Assembly: GCF_000091045.1 (NCBI RefSeq)
Contig: NC_006693.1
Span: forward strand, 241,799 to 305,798
Source: Cryptococcus deneoformans JEC21
Taxonomy: Eukaryota; Basidiomycota; Tremellomycetes; Tremellales; Cryptococcaceae
DNA: 64,000 bases
Direction: 5' to 3'
The notes under the pieces are model-generated. The model saw only the letters and a program-made list of their open reading frames with translations, ran no database searches and had not been told where the DNA came from. This document shows, in pieces, positions 10,408-20,052 of the stretch (the stretch's first letter is position 1; every line of letters starts with the position of its first letter). A program made the position numbers and the translations under genes.

Positions 10408-12475
10408 TTATAGAGGTTGCATTTTTTCGTTGTTTAATTTATTGGGTTGTCGTGTGTGTTACCCGAATGAAAGAAACTACTTAAATAAACAACTTATTAA
10501 AGAAAAGAAAAAAAAATAATCCAACCTCCTCTTCCTCACAAGACCAGCGTCCTCGCCCTTGCCTTTACTAGCTCGACACCAATCCGTTTCTCCATTTTCT
10601 CGAACCCCCCCACCGGCATCGCCTCCCTCCACTCCTTCCATTCGTCTGCTGTGCTCCTGCTCATCAGGCCACCAGTGGAAAGGATGATCGGTTTAAAGAC
10701 CCCACCAGTGACTTTCGGAGCGTTCTTCGAGACGACCTGACCCACCTTGTCGAGCCAGTTCACGCACCGGTCCAAGCAGAAGTCGGCTAGCTTGCCGTTG
10801 GGGGCGCAGGGTGTGACGGTGCTTCTCGCGTCTCGGTCTCCGAGGGAGTATACCTTCAGGTCGTAGTCAGTGAAGGCCAACGCGCTGGAACCTCTGACCC
10901 GAAGGTCGTTTCTCCTTTGTCCCGACAGCGTGTGGGGCTCAATCTCAACCGTGGCACCTTGGATTTGTTTGAGGTGTTGATAGATGACGCGGTTGATGGC
11001 ATTGTGCCGGCGCTGGGTCCAGGGGTTGCGGGCGCGGCAAAGCTCGTCGTGACCCAAAGGTGAGTCCGACCCACAGAAGCGACAGACAGGTATCGAGGAG
11101 CCGACCAGGGTGCGGTCGTGGAGACCCGAGGCAATCTCGACGTTGGAAAGGCGCAGGGGCTGAAGGTAAGGGATGACTGATAACCAACTTCGGCCGAGTC
11201 TGGAGGCATTCTCGGTGAGTCGCTTGCGTTCGGTGTCGCCGAGATTACGTAGAATGGCTTCCTGTTGCGATTCCCAGAGTTCTGCGCATCGAGTTCGTTG
11301 GGGGACCGGAGTTGGAGGTTCCTCAGGCGAAGAAAGGAGACCTAGGTTATCGAGGAGAGTGTCGGAGGCCTCGGCTGCCGAGCGGTAAGCAAGGGGGGCT
11401 ACATCTTTGAAGGAAAGTAGACCTAGTCCGCCCAGTCGCGCTGGTAGCTTCGTCAACGATCTCCCTAGAGTCTCCTCTTCCACTGTATCCTCTCGCTGCC
11501 TCATCCTCATCCTTTTCACCTCCTCCCACAGCATCGTGTCCAGTCTTTCCCATAGATCTACAAGGTCGTCGGAGCGTAGGCTTCTCTGTAGGTGTCGTAG
11601 ATTTTGCTGGATGCAGAACCGTAATAGAAGGAGCGCGTGTTGATGTGGAAGATCCTTGAGCTTGCCCACCTTTGCCATTTCCTTCCGAATCCTGCCTTCC
11701 AGAAACTCCGCCCGCTTCTCCTTACCACCTACCATCGTCCCTAGCATCTTGAAGCCCTCCTGCCTGATCTCATCGAAGCTGATTAACTTGCATTTCTTTT
11801 CGTTGAGCTTGATGATGTGCTGCTTGTCGGCGAGGAATTGGGTAGTTTTGCTGAGGACTTGCGAGTCGTTTGAGAAGAGGTAGATGTCATCGAGATAAGC
11901 GAGCGCTTGCGTAGACGGACCTAGCGATTGACTGAGGGCGTGCAAGGTTGGTCGGAGGGTGATTGAGAAGAAGAGAGGGCCAAAGGGGTCACCCTGTCGA
12001 ACACCTTGAGAGGATTGAAGGATTTTGTCGCCACACACAAGGTCGGACGAGTCGCCATAGGCCCATTTGCAAGTCCTCCAAAGCGTCGGCGCATGGGTCT
12101 TGACCGCAGCTGCCATCTCGGCCCTATCTACACGGTTGAAAGCGTTAGAAGCATCGAGCGAGGCTAAAAAGGAGAACTCAGCGCCGGCAGAACCCTCCAA
12201 GACTCTCTCTGTCAGCCTCACGATCGGCTCTACACCACCGATTGACTTGACCCCGAGCTGGAACGGGAGGAGGAAGTCGGGTTGGAAATGCGAGATGATG
12301 AGAGCTTTCGCACATAGCCGATAGATAAGTTCACCAACAGCGATAGGTCGGATAGAGCCATCGTCCTTCTTCAAGGGGATGAGACGAGAAGTGCGGAGCA
12401 TAGAGCGACCAGGGGCGGTGTTGTTGGCGATGGCGGCGCAGAGGAGTTGGAGAAACTGCTTGACCGGCTCCCTCT
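10408..12475 (-). mobile_element. Cnl1: Cnl1 non-LTR retrotransposon, copy A (5'-truncated)
   Basis: The 3' end of the element lies at the telomere repeats (10408) and its 5' edge is cut at about 12475. A ~128-bp 3' UTR with A-rich and T-rich tracts follows the stop codon at 10536. The coding part holds reverse transcriptase, a zinc finger and a restriction-like endonuclease. Copy A differs from copies B-D at scattered bases (for example CTCACAAG versus CTCATAAG just beyond the coding end), so it is the oldest or an independent insertion. The join with copy B falls in a G-run. Confidence 0.85.
10536..12475 (-). CDS. Cnl1 reverse transcriptase / restriction-like endonuclease (5'-partial)
   Basis: The open frame runs from the truncated 5' edge of copy A to the stop at 10536, with the first ATG at 12401. 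Reverse-transcriptase blocks are visible. Motif A is in FLASLDASNAFNRVD, motif B in GVRQGDPFGPLFF and motif C in LAYLDDIYLF (catalytic DD). The C-terminal part has a CCHC-type finger, CRFCGSDSPLGHDELC, followed by a restriction-like-endonuclease core around RRNDLRV and TDYDLKVYS. This domain order is typical of site-specific elements of the R2/CRE type, to which telomere-targeted Cnl1 belongs. The N-terminal part of the full element is missing, so this copy cannot be autonomous, but the remaining ~645 codons are open. Confidence 0.85.
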
Positions 12476-12940
12476 TGGGGGTTATAGAGGTTGCATTTTT
12501 TCGTTGTTTAATTTATTGGGTTGTCGTGTGTGTTACCCGAATGAAAGAAACTACTTAAATAAACAACTTTTTAAAGAAAAGAAAAAATAATCCAACCTCC
12601 TCTTCCTCATAAGACCAGCGTCCTCGCCCTTGCCTTTACTAACTCGACACCAATCCGTTTCTCCATTTTCTCGAACCCCCCCACCGGCATCGCCTCCCTC
12701 CACTCCTTCCATTCGTCTGCTGTGCTCCTGCTCATCAGGCCACCAGTGGAAAGGATGATCGGTTTAAAGACCCCACCGGTGACTTTCGGAGCGTTCTTGG
12801 AGACGACCTGACCCACCTTGTCGAGCCAGTTCACGCACCGGTCCAAGCAGAATTCGGCCAGTTTGCTGTTGGGGGTGCTGGGGGTGGCTGTGCTCCTCGC
12901 GTCTCGGTCCCCGAGGGAGTAAACCTTCAGGTCGTAGTCA
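12476..12940 (-). mobile_element. Cnl1: Cnl1 copy B (short 5'-truncated 3' fragment)
   Basis: About 465 bp of the Cnl1 3' end: the conserved 3' UTR plus the last ~110 codons (stop at 12607), identical or nearly so to copies C and D. The 3' edge is GGGGGTTATAGAGG. The 5' edge ends abruptly at about 12940 against the 3' edge of copy C. It encodes only the tail behind the endonuclease core and is non-functional alone. Confidence 0.85.
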
Positions 12941-14006
12941 GGGGTTATAGAGGTTGCATTTTTTCGTTGTTTAATTTATTGGGTTGTCGTGTGTGTTACC
13001 CGAATGAAAGAAACTACTTAAATAAACAACTTTTTAAAGAAAAGAAAAAATAATCCAACCTCCTCTTCCTCATAAGACCAGCGTCCTCGCCCTTGCCTTT
13101 ACTAACTCGACACCAATCCGTTTCTCCATTTTCTCGAACCCCCCCACCGGCATCGCCTCCCTCCACTCCTTCCATTCGTCTGCTGTGCTCCTGCTCATCA
13201 GGCCACCAGTGGAAAGGATGATCGGTTTAAAGACCCCACCGGTGACTTTCGGAGCGTTCTTGGAGACGACCTGACCCACCTTGTCGAGCCAGTTCACGCA
13301 CCGGTCCAAGCAGAATTCGGCCAGTTTGCTGTTGGGGGTGCTGGGGGTGGCTGTGCTCCTCGCGTCTCGGTCCCCGAGGGAGTAAACCTTCAGGTCGTAG
13401 TCAGTGAAGGCCAGAGCGCTGGAACCTCTGACCCGAAGGTCGTTTCTCCTTTGTCCCGACAGCGTGTGGGGCTCAATCTCAACCGTGGCACCTTGAATTT
13501 GTTTGAGGTGTTGATAAATGACGCGGTTGATGGCATTGTGCCGGCGCTGGGTCCAGGGGTTGCGGGCGCGGCAAAGCTCGTCGTGACCCAAAGGTGAGTC
13601 CGACCCACAGAAGCGACAGACAGGGATCGAGGAGCCGACCAGGGTGCGGTCATGGAGACCGGAGGCAATCTCGACATTGGAAAGGCGCAGGGGTTGAAGG
13701 TAAGGGATAACTGATAACCAACTTCGGCCGAGTCTGGAGGCATTCTCGGTGAGTCGCTTGCGTTCAGTGTCGCCGAGATTATGTAGGATGGCTTCCTGTT
13801 GCGATTCCCAGAGTTCTGCGCATCGAGTTCGTTGGGGGATCGGAGTTGGAGGTTCCTCTGGCGAAGAAAGGAGACCTAGGTTATCGAGGAGAGTGTCGGA
13901 GGCCTCGGCTGCCGAGCGGTAAGCAAGGGGGGCTACATCTTTGAAGGAAAGTAGACCTAGTCCGCCCAGTCGCGCTGGTAGCTTCGTCAACGATCTCCCT
14001 AGAGCC
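12941..14006 (-). mobile_element. Cnl1: Cnl1 copy C (5'-truncated)
   Basis: About 1.07 kb of the Cnl1 3' half. The coding tail (13070-14003) begins after the RT domain and keeps the CCHC finger and endonuclease core, ending in the same C-terminus as the other copies. The 5' edge meets copy D at CCTTAGGGGTTATAGAGG, where TTAGGGG is a residual telomere-like unit. Small differences from copy D (for example P-to-I in ...EEPPTPIPQRT) show they are separate insertions. Confidence 0.85.
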
Positions 14007-15749
14007 TTAGGGGTTATAGAGGTTGCATTTTTTCGTTGTTTAATTTATTGGGTTGTCGTGTGTGTTACCCGAATGAAAGAAACTACTTAAATAAACAACT
14101 TTTTAAAGAAAAGAAAAAATAATCCAACCTCCTCTTCCTCATAAGACCAGCGTCCTCGCCCTTGCCTTTACTAACTCGACACCAATCCGTTTCTCCATTT
14201 TCTCGAACCCCCCCACCGGCATCGCCTCCCTCCACTCCTTCCATTCGTCTGCTGTGCTCCTGCTCATCAGGCCACCAGTGGAAAGGATGATCGGTTTAAA
14301 GACCCCACCGGTGACTTTCGGAGCGTTCTTGGAGACGACCTGACCCACCTTGTCGAGCCAGTTCACGCACCGGTCCAAGCAGAATTCGGCCAGTTTGCTG
14401 TTGGGGGTGCTGGGGGTGGCTGTGCTCCTCGCGTCTCGGTCCCCGAGGGAGTAAACCTTCAGGTCGTAGTCAGTGAAGGCCAGCGCGCTGGAACCTCTGA
14501 CCCGAAGGTCGTTTCTCCTTTGTCCCGACAGCGTGTGGGGCTCAATCTCAACCGTGGCACCTTGGATTTGTTTGAGGTGTTGATAGATGACGCGGTTGAT
14601 GGCATTGTGCCGGCGCTGGGTCCAGGGGTTGCGGGCGCGGCAAAGCTCGTCGTGACCCAAAGGTGAGTCCGACCCACAGAAGCGACAGACAGGTATCGAG
14701 GAGCCGACCAGGGTGCGGTCGTGGAGACCCGAGGCAATCTCGACGTTGGAAAGGCGCAGGGGCTGAAGGTAAGGGATGACTGATAACCAACTTCGGCCGA
14801 GTCTGGAGGCATTCTCGGTGAGTCGCTTGCGTTCAGTGTCGCCGAGATTATGTAGGATGGCTTCCTGTTGCGATTCCCAGAGTTCTGCGCATCGAGTTCG
14901 TTGGGGGACCGGAGTTGGAGGTTCCTCAGGCGAAGAAAGGAGACCTAGGTTATCGAGGAGAGTGTCGGAGGCCTCGGCTGCCGAGCGGTAAGCAAGGGGG
15001 GCTACATCTTTGAAGGAAAGTAGACCTAGTCCGCCCAGTCGCGCTGGTAGCTTCGTCAACGATCTCCCGAGAGCCTCCTCTTCCGCTGTATCCTCTCGCT
15101 GCCTCATCCTCATCCTTTTCACCTCCTCCCATAGCATCGTGTCCAGCCTCTCCCATAGGTCTACAAGGTCGTCCGAGCGCAGGCTTCTCTGCAGGTGTCG
15201 TAGATTTTGCTGAATGCAGAAGCGTAATAGAAGGAGCGCGTGTTGATGTGGAAGATCCTTGAGCTTGCCCACCTTTGCCATTTCCTTCCGAATCCTGCCT
15301 TCCAGAAACTCCGCTCGCTTCTCCTTACCTCCTACCATCGTCCCTAGCATCTTGAAGCCATCCTGCCTGATCTCATCGAAGCTGATTAACTTGCATTTCT
15401 TTTCGTTGAGCTTGATGATGTGCTGCTTGTCGGCGAGGAATTGGGTAGTTTTGCTGAGGACTTGCGAGTCGTTTGAGAAGAGGTAGATGTCATCGAGATA
15501 AGCGAGCGCTTGCGTAGACGGACCTAGCGATTGACTGAGGGCATTCAAGGTTGGTCGGAGGGTGATTGAGAAGAAGAGAGGGCCAAAGGGGTCACCCTGT
15601 CGAACACCTTGAGAGGATTGAAGGATTTTGTCGCCACACACAAGGTCGGACGAGTCGCCATAGGCCCATTTGCAAGTCCTCCAAAGCGTCGGCGCATGGG
15701 TCTTGACAGCAGCTGCCATCTCGGCCCTATCTACACGGTTGAAAGCGTT
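14007..15749 (-). mobile_element. Cnl1: Cnl1 copy D (5'-truncated, fused to a transposase gene)
   Basis: About 1.74 kb, from the 3' edge next to copy C to about 15749, where RT motif A is cut just before NAFNRVD. Upstream sequence then switches to the unrelated DDE-transposase gene. Motifs B and C, the CCHC finger and the endonuclease core are kept, and the frame is open from the junction to the stop at 14139. Confidence 0.85.
14139..15749 (-). CDS. Cnl1 RT/endonuclease, copy D (N-terminally truncated)
   Basis: The open frame covers the end of RT motif A (NAFNRVD), GVRQGDPFGPLFF, LAYLDDIYLF, the CCHC finger and the endonuclease core. Without its first half it is inactive as a retrotransposase. 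The frame stays open for a few codons (to an ATG at 15800) into the neighbouring transposase DNA on the same strand, which is a chance product of the junction. Confidence 0.7.
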   Translation of the reverse strand, partial: NAFNRVDRAEMAAAVKTHAPTLWRTCKWAYGDSSDLVCGDKILQSSQGVRQGDPFGPLFFSITLRPTLNALSQSLGPSTQALAYLDDIYLFSNDSQVLSKTTQFLADKQHIIKLNEKKCKLISFDEIRQDGFKMLGTMVGGKEKRAEFLEGRIRKEMAKVGKLKDLPHQHALLLLRFCIQQNLRHLQRSLRSDDLVDLWERLDTMLWEEVKRMRMRQREDTAEEEALGRSLTKLPARLGGLGLLSFKDVAPLAYRSAAEASDTLLDNLGLLSSPEEPPTPVPQRTRCAELWESQQEAILHNLGDTERKRLTENASRLGRSWLSVIPYLQPLRLSNVEIASGLHDRTLVGSSIPVCRFCGSDSPLGHDELCRARNPWTQRRHNAINRVIYQHLKQIQGATVEIEPHTLSGQRRNDLRVRGSSALAFTDYDLKVYSLGDRDARSTATPSTPNSKLAEFCLDRCVNWLDKVGQVVSKNAPKVTGGVFKPIILSTGGLMSRSTADEWKEWREAMPVGGFEKMEKRIGVELVKARARTLVL

Positions 15750-18700
15750 CACTTTTGTCAGCCAAAGCGGAAGCCACTTTGGAGGAAATTCTCCGTTCAA
15801 AGTCAGCGCAATGCAATTTCAGAGTCTGCACTGAACGCTCGACCTCATCCCTTGGCAAGGGGAAGCTGGTGTTGTAAAAAACAGGTTTGATTTCAGTAAA
15901 ATGGTCATTGTAAATCAGACCTGCTTCTCGCCATTCAGCATCCATCATGGATGACCGCCATCCATACTGTAGCCTCAATGCGGCAAAGCGGAAAAAAGCT
16001 GACGTAGACAACTTTTGCTTTTCGACATATGTGGCTATAGATGCGTCCAGACCTAACTGGTACGTGGCCGCTGATCTTGATAAAGGAGGAGGAGGAGGAG
16101 GAGGAGGATCGGCAGTGTCGGGGGGATGGTTTTGCAGACTACCGGTGACTGCTGCCTTACGTGGCTGACACCAATCTCTAAGCGTCAACCGATGCTGAGG
16201 TAGACTGGGTCCTGCCGGGCATGGTGCAGAGGAAGACGAGGAAGACTGTATGGCAACAGTCAGGTGTGAAAGGGGTGATATCGAGGGTGTATGTGTATTC
16301 GGCGTAATTTGAAACTGGAATGTTGCGCAATGGAAGACATGATGAGATGTCAGTAATTGATCCTTCTTGGATTGTGTCCTTTCTAGTTGACTTCGGCCAC
16401 TTACTCTCTCGTGAAATAGCCATACTTGCCTCACAACCTTCCTTGATTTTTGAAGAATTGACTGCATTAACTTGTCTCATCATATCTTTATCAAGTGGCT
16501 GATCATTCTTGTTCTTTTGCCTGTTGCTTGTGTCAAAAAGAAAAATCCGAAGCCTAAGAGGGTAGTACACACCTTTTCATTTGGCTTTCCTCCATGACGC
16601 AGTATGGAGCCGAGCTTTTGCGAGGAGAGGGAGTTCTAAGATCTGGTGGGATCAATGACTGTAATAGATTGGAATCAGTAATGCAACAGTGTTGATAATA
16701 ATCAATGACCTTACCTCTGGTTCAACCAAAACATCAGGGTCACCATTGAGAGACACGCCCAAGAAAAGGCAGTCCTCATCATTCCTTGATAGCTGACCTC
16801 CAATTCCATCCTTAACATCTTCTTCATCTACCGTGTTTTCCTCATGGATGGTCATTAAGCTTTTCTTTAAAAATTTGTATCTCTTCTCAGGGTCGCCATC
16901 AAACTCTCCTGGTGGCTGTCTGGGAACTAAACCAAAACGATGATGAGGTGCAACATCCAGAAGTAATGGTTGCGGCACCCCATATAAGGCCTCCTTTGAC
17001 GCAAAAGGTGATTCATGACAAATACATGATGGGAACTAGCTAGGGCAGAACGGAACTGTCGTGATGGTGAATCAGCAGGTTGTGAGAGATTGTAAATGTC
17101 AACCTTCACATTGTACCGCAAGATACCGTCCGCTAGTAGATCCTGAATCGTTGTCAAGCTGGATGCCTTGCCTCGAACCAAATCTCCGAGACGCTTGTGC
17201 CAGTTCTCATTACCACTGGTGTGAGAGGGTAAATGAGGATGACGACGTTGCAGGCAGCCGCCCCTGACATGTTTGACCTGAATATCGAAAGTCGACCTGA
17301 ATATCAGAGTGGCGATGGGTGTGGACATGAAATGGCTTCTCAAATCATCCATTCTAGTCAACTGCTCCGCAATTGGCCGATATTGAGCTGGGCTGCCTTT
17401 TTTATTTGCCCATGAAGACACGATCGCTTGGGCAAACCTGTAGAAAGCGCATGGCGGTGATCGGAATTGGCTGGCAAAGTCCGCATAATTCGTTCCTTGA
17501 CATGATAGAAGTCTTGAACAACAGACACCTCGGGTAACGCCTCGTGAATGCGACGACGGAAGTCACAGCAACGGTCAACGACGACTTCGCCAAGCTCACT
17601 GAAATTTTGACCAAGCAGATGACATCTTTCAGCAAATTCGAGAAGTGGTCCTTGCATTTCTGCAGGAGAGTTATTTGGGAGAAATTCCTGGTTTCGTCAC
17701 ATGTTAGCGACACACTCTAGCTGTATTGTTACGTGGAAGTAGTAGGGTAGAACTCACCCAAAACACTAATTCTTTATCTTCATTCACTCCTGTAAGCAAG
17801 CCTCCAGCGAACGGGTTTACAACCTGCATCTTGCCATTGTTTGTACGCGAATATACTGAAGCTTTGTTTGCAACCTTCATGGTCGCGTCAACGGCGGCGA
17901 TAAGACCTGTGTGAGGTAAGTTTGCATCAGAATAGTAAAAGATAGATCGAGCAAGAGAGTGAACGTACCTGACAAAGTACGGATGTACTGCGAGCTTTCA
18001 TGCTTGCGCTGCCTCGCCACAAAGTCTTCATAGCATGCTCGTACAGTGTCAAAAGAAGGACTCGGGTTAATGGCGATTTCATTGTCGTTTCCGCTTGTTC
18101 CGGTCGAGGTGTTTCCGCTCAATTCGGTGATATTATCTTCGGAGACGCCAGTTCTTACAGCAGGTGGTCCATCATCCTTCTTGATCTCGGCTCGTTGGAG
18201 CATCATAGGGAAAGGTGTAGCCGATTGGTTGAAGAATGACATCCGAGTTCGCTCGCGAAGAGCTGCGGCATAGAACCGGGTTTCAAGTCGTCTGCTGTAC
18301 AGTATATGTAGCTCTGCAGCATGTGTCAATTAATCAAATAGTTAATTCATAAAAAAGTAACACGAAAAATTTCAAACTGACGGTGTATATTTTCCACAAG
18401 CTGATTCACTGAGCTTTTGGGTCGTACCTCCGCAATGAGGTCGTAGAGCTCCCTCGTCACCGCAGTTTTGGCAAGGAAATGAGGTAAAAGACCTGTTCGA
18501 TTGGTTACGCCTTTCAATAGCTCTGGCTGGTACAGATGGGCAGAAACTCACCTTGCTCCCACGGCATACATCCCTCCCAATAAGTATCTGCAGATGGCGA
18601 ATAAACCCCATGCTCTGCGCAAATATATTGAAGGCTGACGACTTTGATGTTATGATCCACCCCATAAACGCTCCGAAAAGGTTTCCATCCCTTACGTTTG

Positions 18701-19229
18701 ACCGTTGACTGGCAGCCGGCCTTTGGGCATTTGTCGAGAACCATTTCAGGATAAAAAAGAGGATGTACGACTAAAACAGGTTCTACGAGAAATGAAGAAG
18801 GATTGGCAGAGATGCTTTTGCCGCGGAACTGCAATTCCTCAAGAGAGGGAGGACTGAAGAGGGGACCATAGAAGGGAAACGACGATGGGGTACAGCCTGA
18901 CTGAAAAGGAATGGAGCTGTCAGCGATCGTCGCCTGCGTGCACTAAGCACGGAACTCACCTGATTCTTCAGACGCTCAAGTACTGTCATATACTCTAGGA
19001 CGCCGGCCACGAAGTCCATTTGTTGCAGAGTACCGTGACATTTATCCTTTATCCACCTGTTTCTCCTGTTTTCGATGCTGGCATCCGAGAGGTCTCCTCC
19101 TTTCCAATCTACAATCCAATTATTGGCGTTCTTTCTCTTCTGCGATTCGTCGTCTCTTTTCTCGCGACCCTTACAAGCCTCGCGGAGCTGAAGTCGAACC
19201 ACTGATATATTGAATGATATGGATGACAT
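15727..19229 (-). CDS. DDE-type transposase-like gene, 3' end truncated by Cnl1
   Basis: A multi-exon minus-strand gene starting with the ATG at 19229 (MSSISFNISVVRLQLREACK). Next comes a KCPKAGC...VKRKGWKP zinc-binding-looking module near 18650-18740. A transposase core follows: AVDATMKVANK near 17870-17895 (first Asp), GLLTGVNEDKELVFW, VVVDRCCDFRRRI near 17545-17580 (second Asp), DFYHVKERI, and SGNENWHKRL near 17180-17215 (candidate third acidic residue). These parts match the layout of basidiomycete DDE transposases with an N-terminal Cys-containing module (DUF6729-like), a low-certainty family name. The C-terminal exon reads ...RISSKVASALADKSER and enters Cnl1 DNA at about 15749, ending at a stop inside it. 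Exon borders between the blocks were not all resolved. Terminal inverted repeats were not identified with certainty. Confidence 0.6.
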
Positions 19230-19417
19230 GTTTCAAATTCAGAGTGTGACGAAGCGATTGTCGAGTAAATGAATGTATCGTGAAGAAGTGTAAAATAGAT
19301 GAATGTCGAATAGAGGAAGAGATATAACGGTTATAATTAATTTTTAATTGCATCAACTTATATGCATCAACTTAATGAATTAATTATTGTTACCAAATGT
19401 TACGGCGGCCGCCGAAT

Positions 19418-19459
19418 CTTACCAGATTTGGACCCTGAGAATCTGGTAAATCTGGTAAG
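19418..19459. repeat. 12-bp perfect inverted repeat with 18-nt spacer
   Basis: CTTACCAGATTT (19418-19429) is the exact reverse complement of AAATCTGGTAAG (19448-19459). The spacer also contains another AATCTGGT. It could be a hairpin, a relic transposon end or a protein-binding site; nothing decides between them. Confidence 0.7.
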
Positions 19460-19621
19460 GCGCTGGGGTCCGGATGTGAGTAGGGTGCTCTTTTTTGTGG
19501 CGATGGAATTTCCATCAGGCAATGTGATCGGATCCAAATCGAAAGTCACCATCATCATCATCATCAATAGAATAATAATAATTATATATGATGGGGCCAA
19601 CCGAGAAAATGATGGACCGAC

Positions 19622-19790
19622 TTCCATCCCGACCCGAATCCAGATCCGGAATCATGCCCAAGACTTCTCTTTTCCATCCCGACCCAAATCCAGATCCGGA
19701 ATCATGCCCTGCCTTCTCTTTTCCATCCCGACCCTTCTCTTCTCCATCCCGACCCAAATCCTGATCCGGAATCATGCCCATGATTCTCTC
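19622..19790. repeat. Tandem repeat, ~50-bp unit, 3.4 copies
   Basis: Units start with (T/C)TCCATCCCGACCC and continue AAATCCAGATCCGGAATCATGCCC with a variable tail ending TTCTCT. Full units lie at 19622-19671, 19672-19720 and 19742-19790, with an internally deleted 21-bp unit at 19721-19741. It sits immediately before the lone Cnl1 3' end and has the look of a subtelomeric satellite. Confidence 0.85.
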
Positions 19791-19814
19791 CCCCAGCTGT
19801 TAGGAGTTAGCAGC

Positions 19815-19943
19815 GAGGAGAGCGGAGGTTGGATCATTTTTTTCTTTTCTTTAAAAGTTGTTTATTTAAGTAGTTTTTGTAATTCGGGTAACACACACGA
19901 CAACCCAATAAATTAAACAACGAAAAATGCAACCTCTATAACC
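19815..19943 (+). mobile_element. Cnl1: Lone Cnl1 3' end in opposite orientation
   Basis: About 125 bp matching the Cnl1 3' UTR on the plus strand. It includes GGAGGTTGGAT, the T-rich tract, GTTGTTTATTTAAGTAGTTT, GGTAACACACACGACAACCC and the terminal GCAACCTCTATAACCC. A single CTTAG follows before unique sequence. It has diverged slightly from the array copies. Its 3' end points right, away from the island, opposite to copies A-D. Confidence 0.85.
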
Positions 19944-20052
19944 CTTAGATGCATAGCTATGGAATAATACCTGGCTCCAAGTATACTTGCCTCAGTCCGA
20001 AGGCCCAAAACCGCTTCCGTAACAGAACGACAGTTTCCCAAAACTTTTCTGT

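Larger units (their letters stand above)
19230..19814. other. AT-rich and repeat-rich spacer in the mobile-element island
   Basis: This is the upstream region of the transposase gene. It contains a doubled GCATCAACTTA (about 19350-19375), a 12-bp inverted repeat (19418-19459), a CATCAT microsatellite near 19548-19565 and the 50-bp tandem repeats at 19622-19790. No gene. Confidence 0.5.

Noticed and set aside
11173..11388. Plus-strand frames opposite the Cnl1 coding region (also in the other copies)
   Set aside because: They repeat identically in each copy as antisense shadows of the RT/endonuclease frame.
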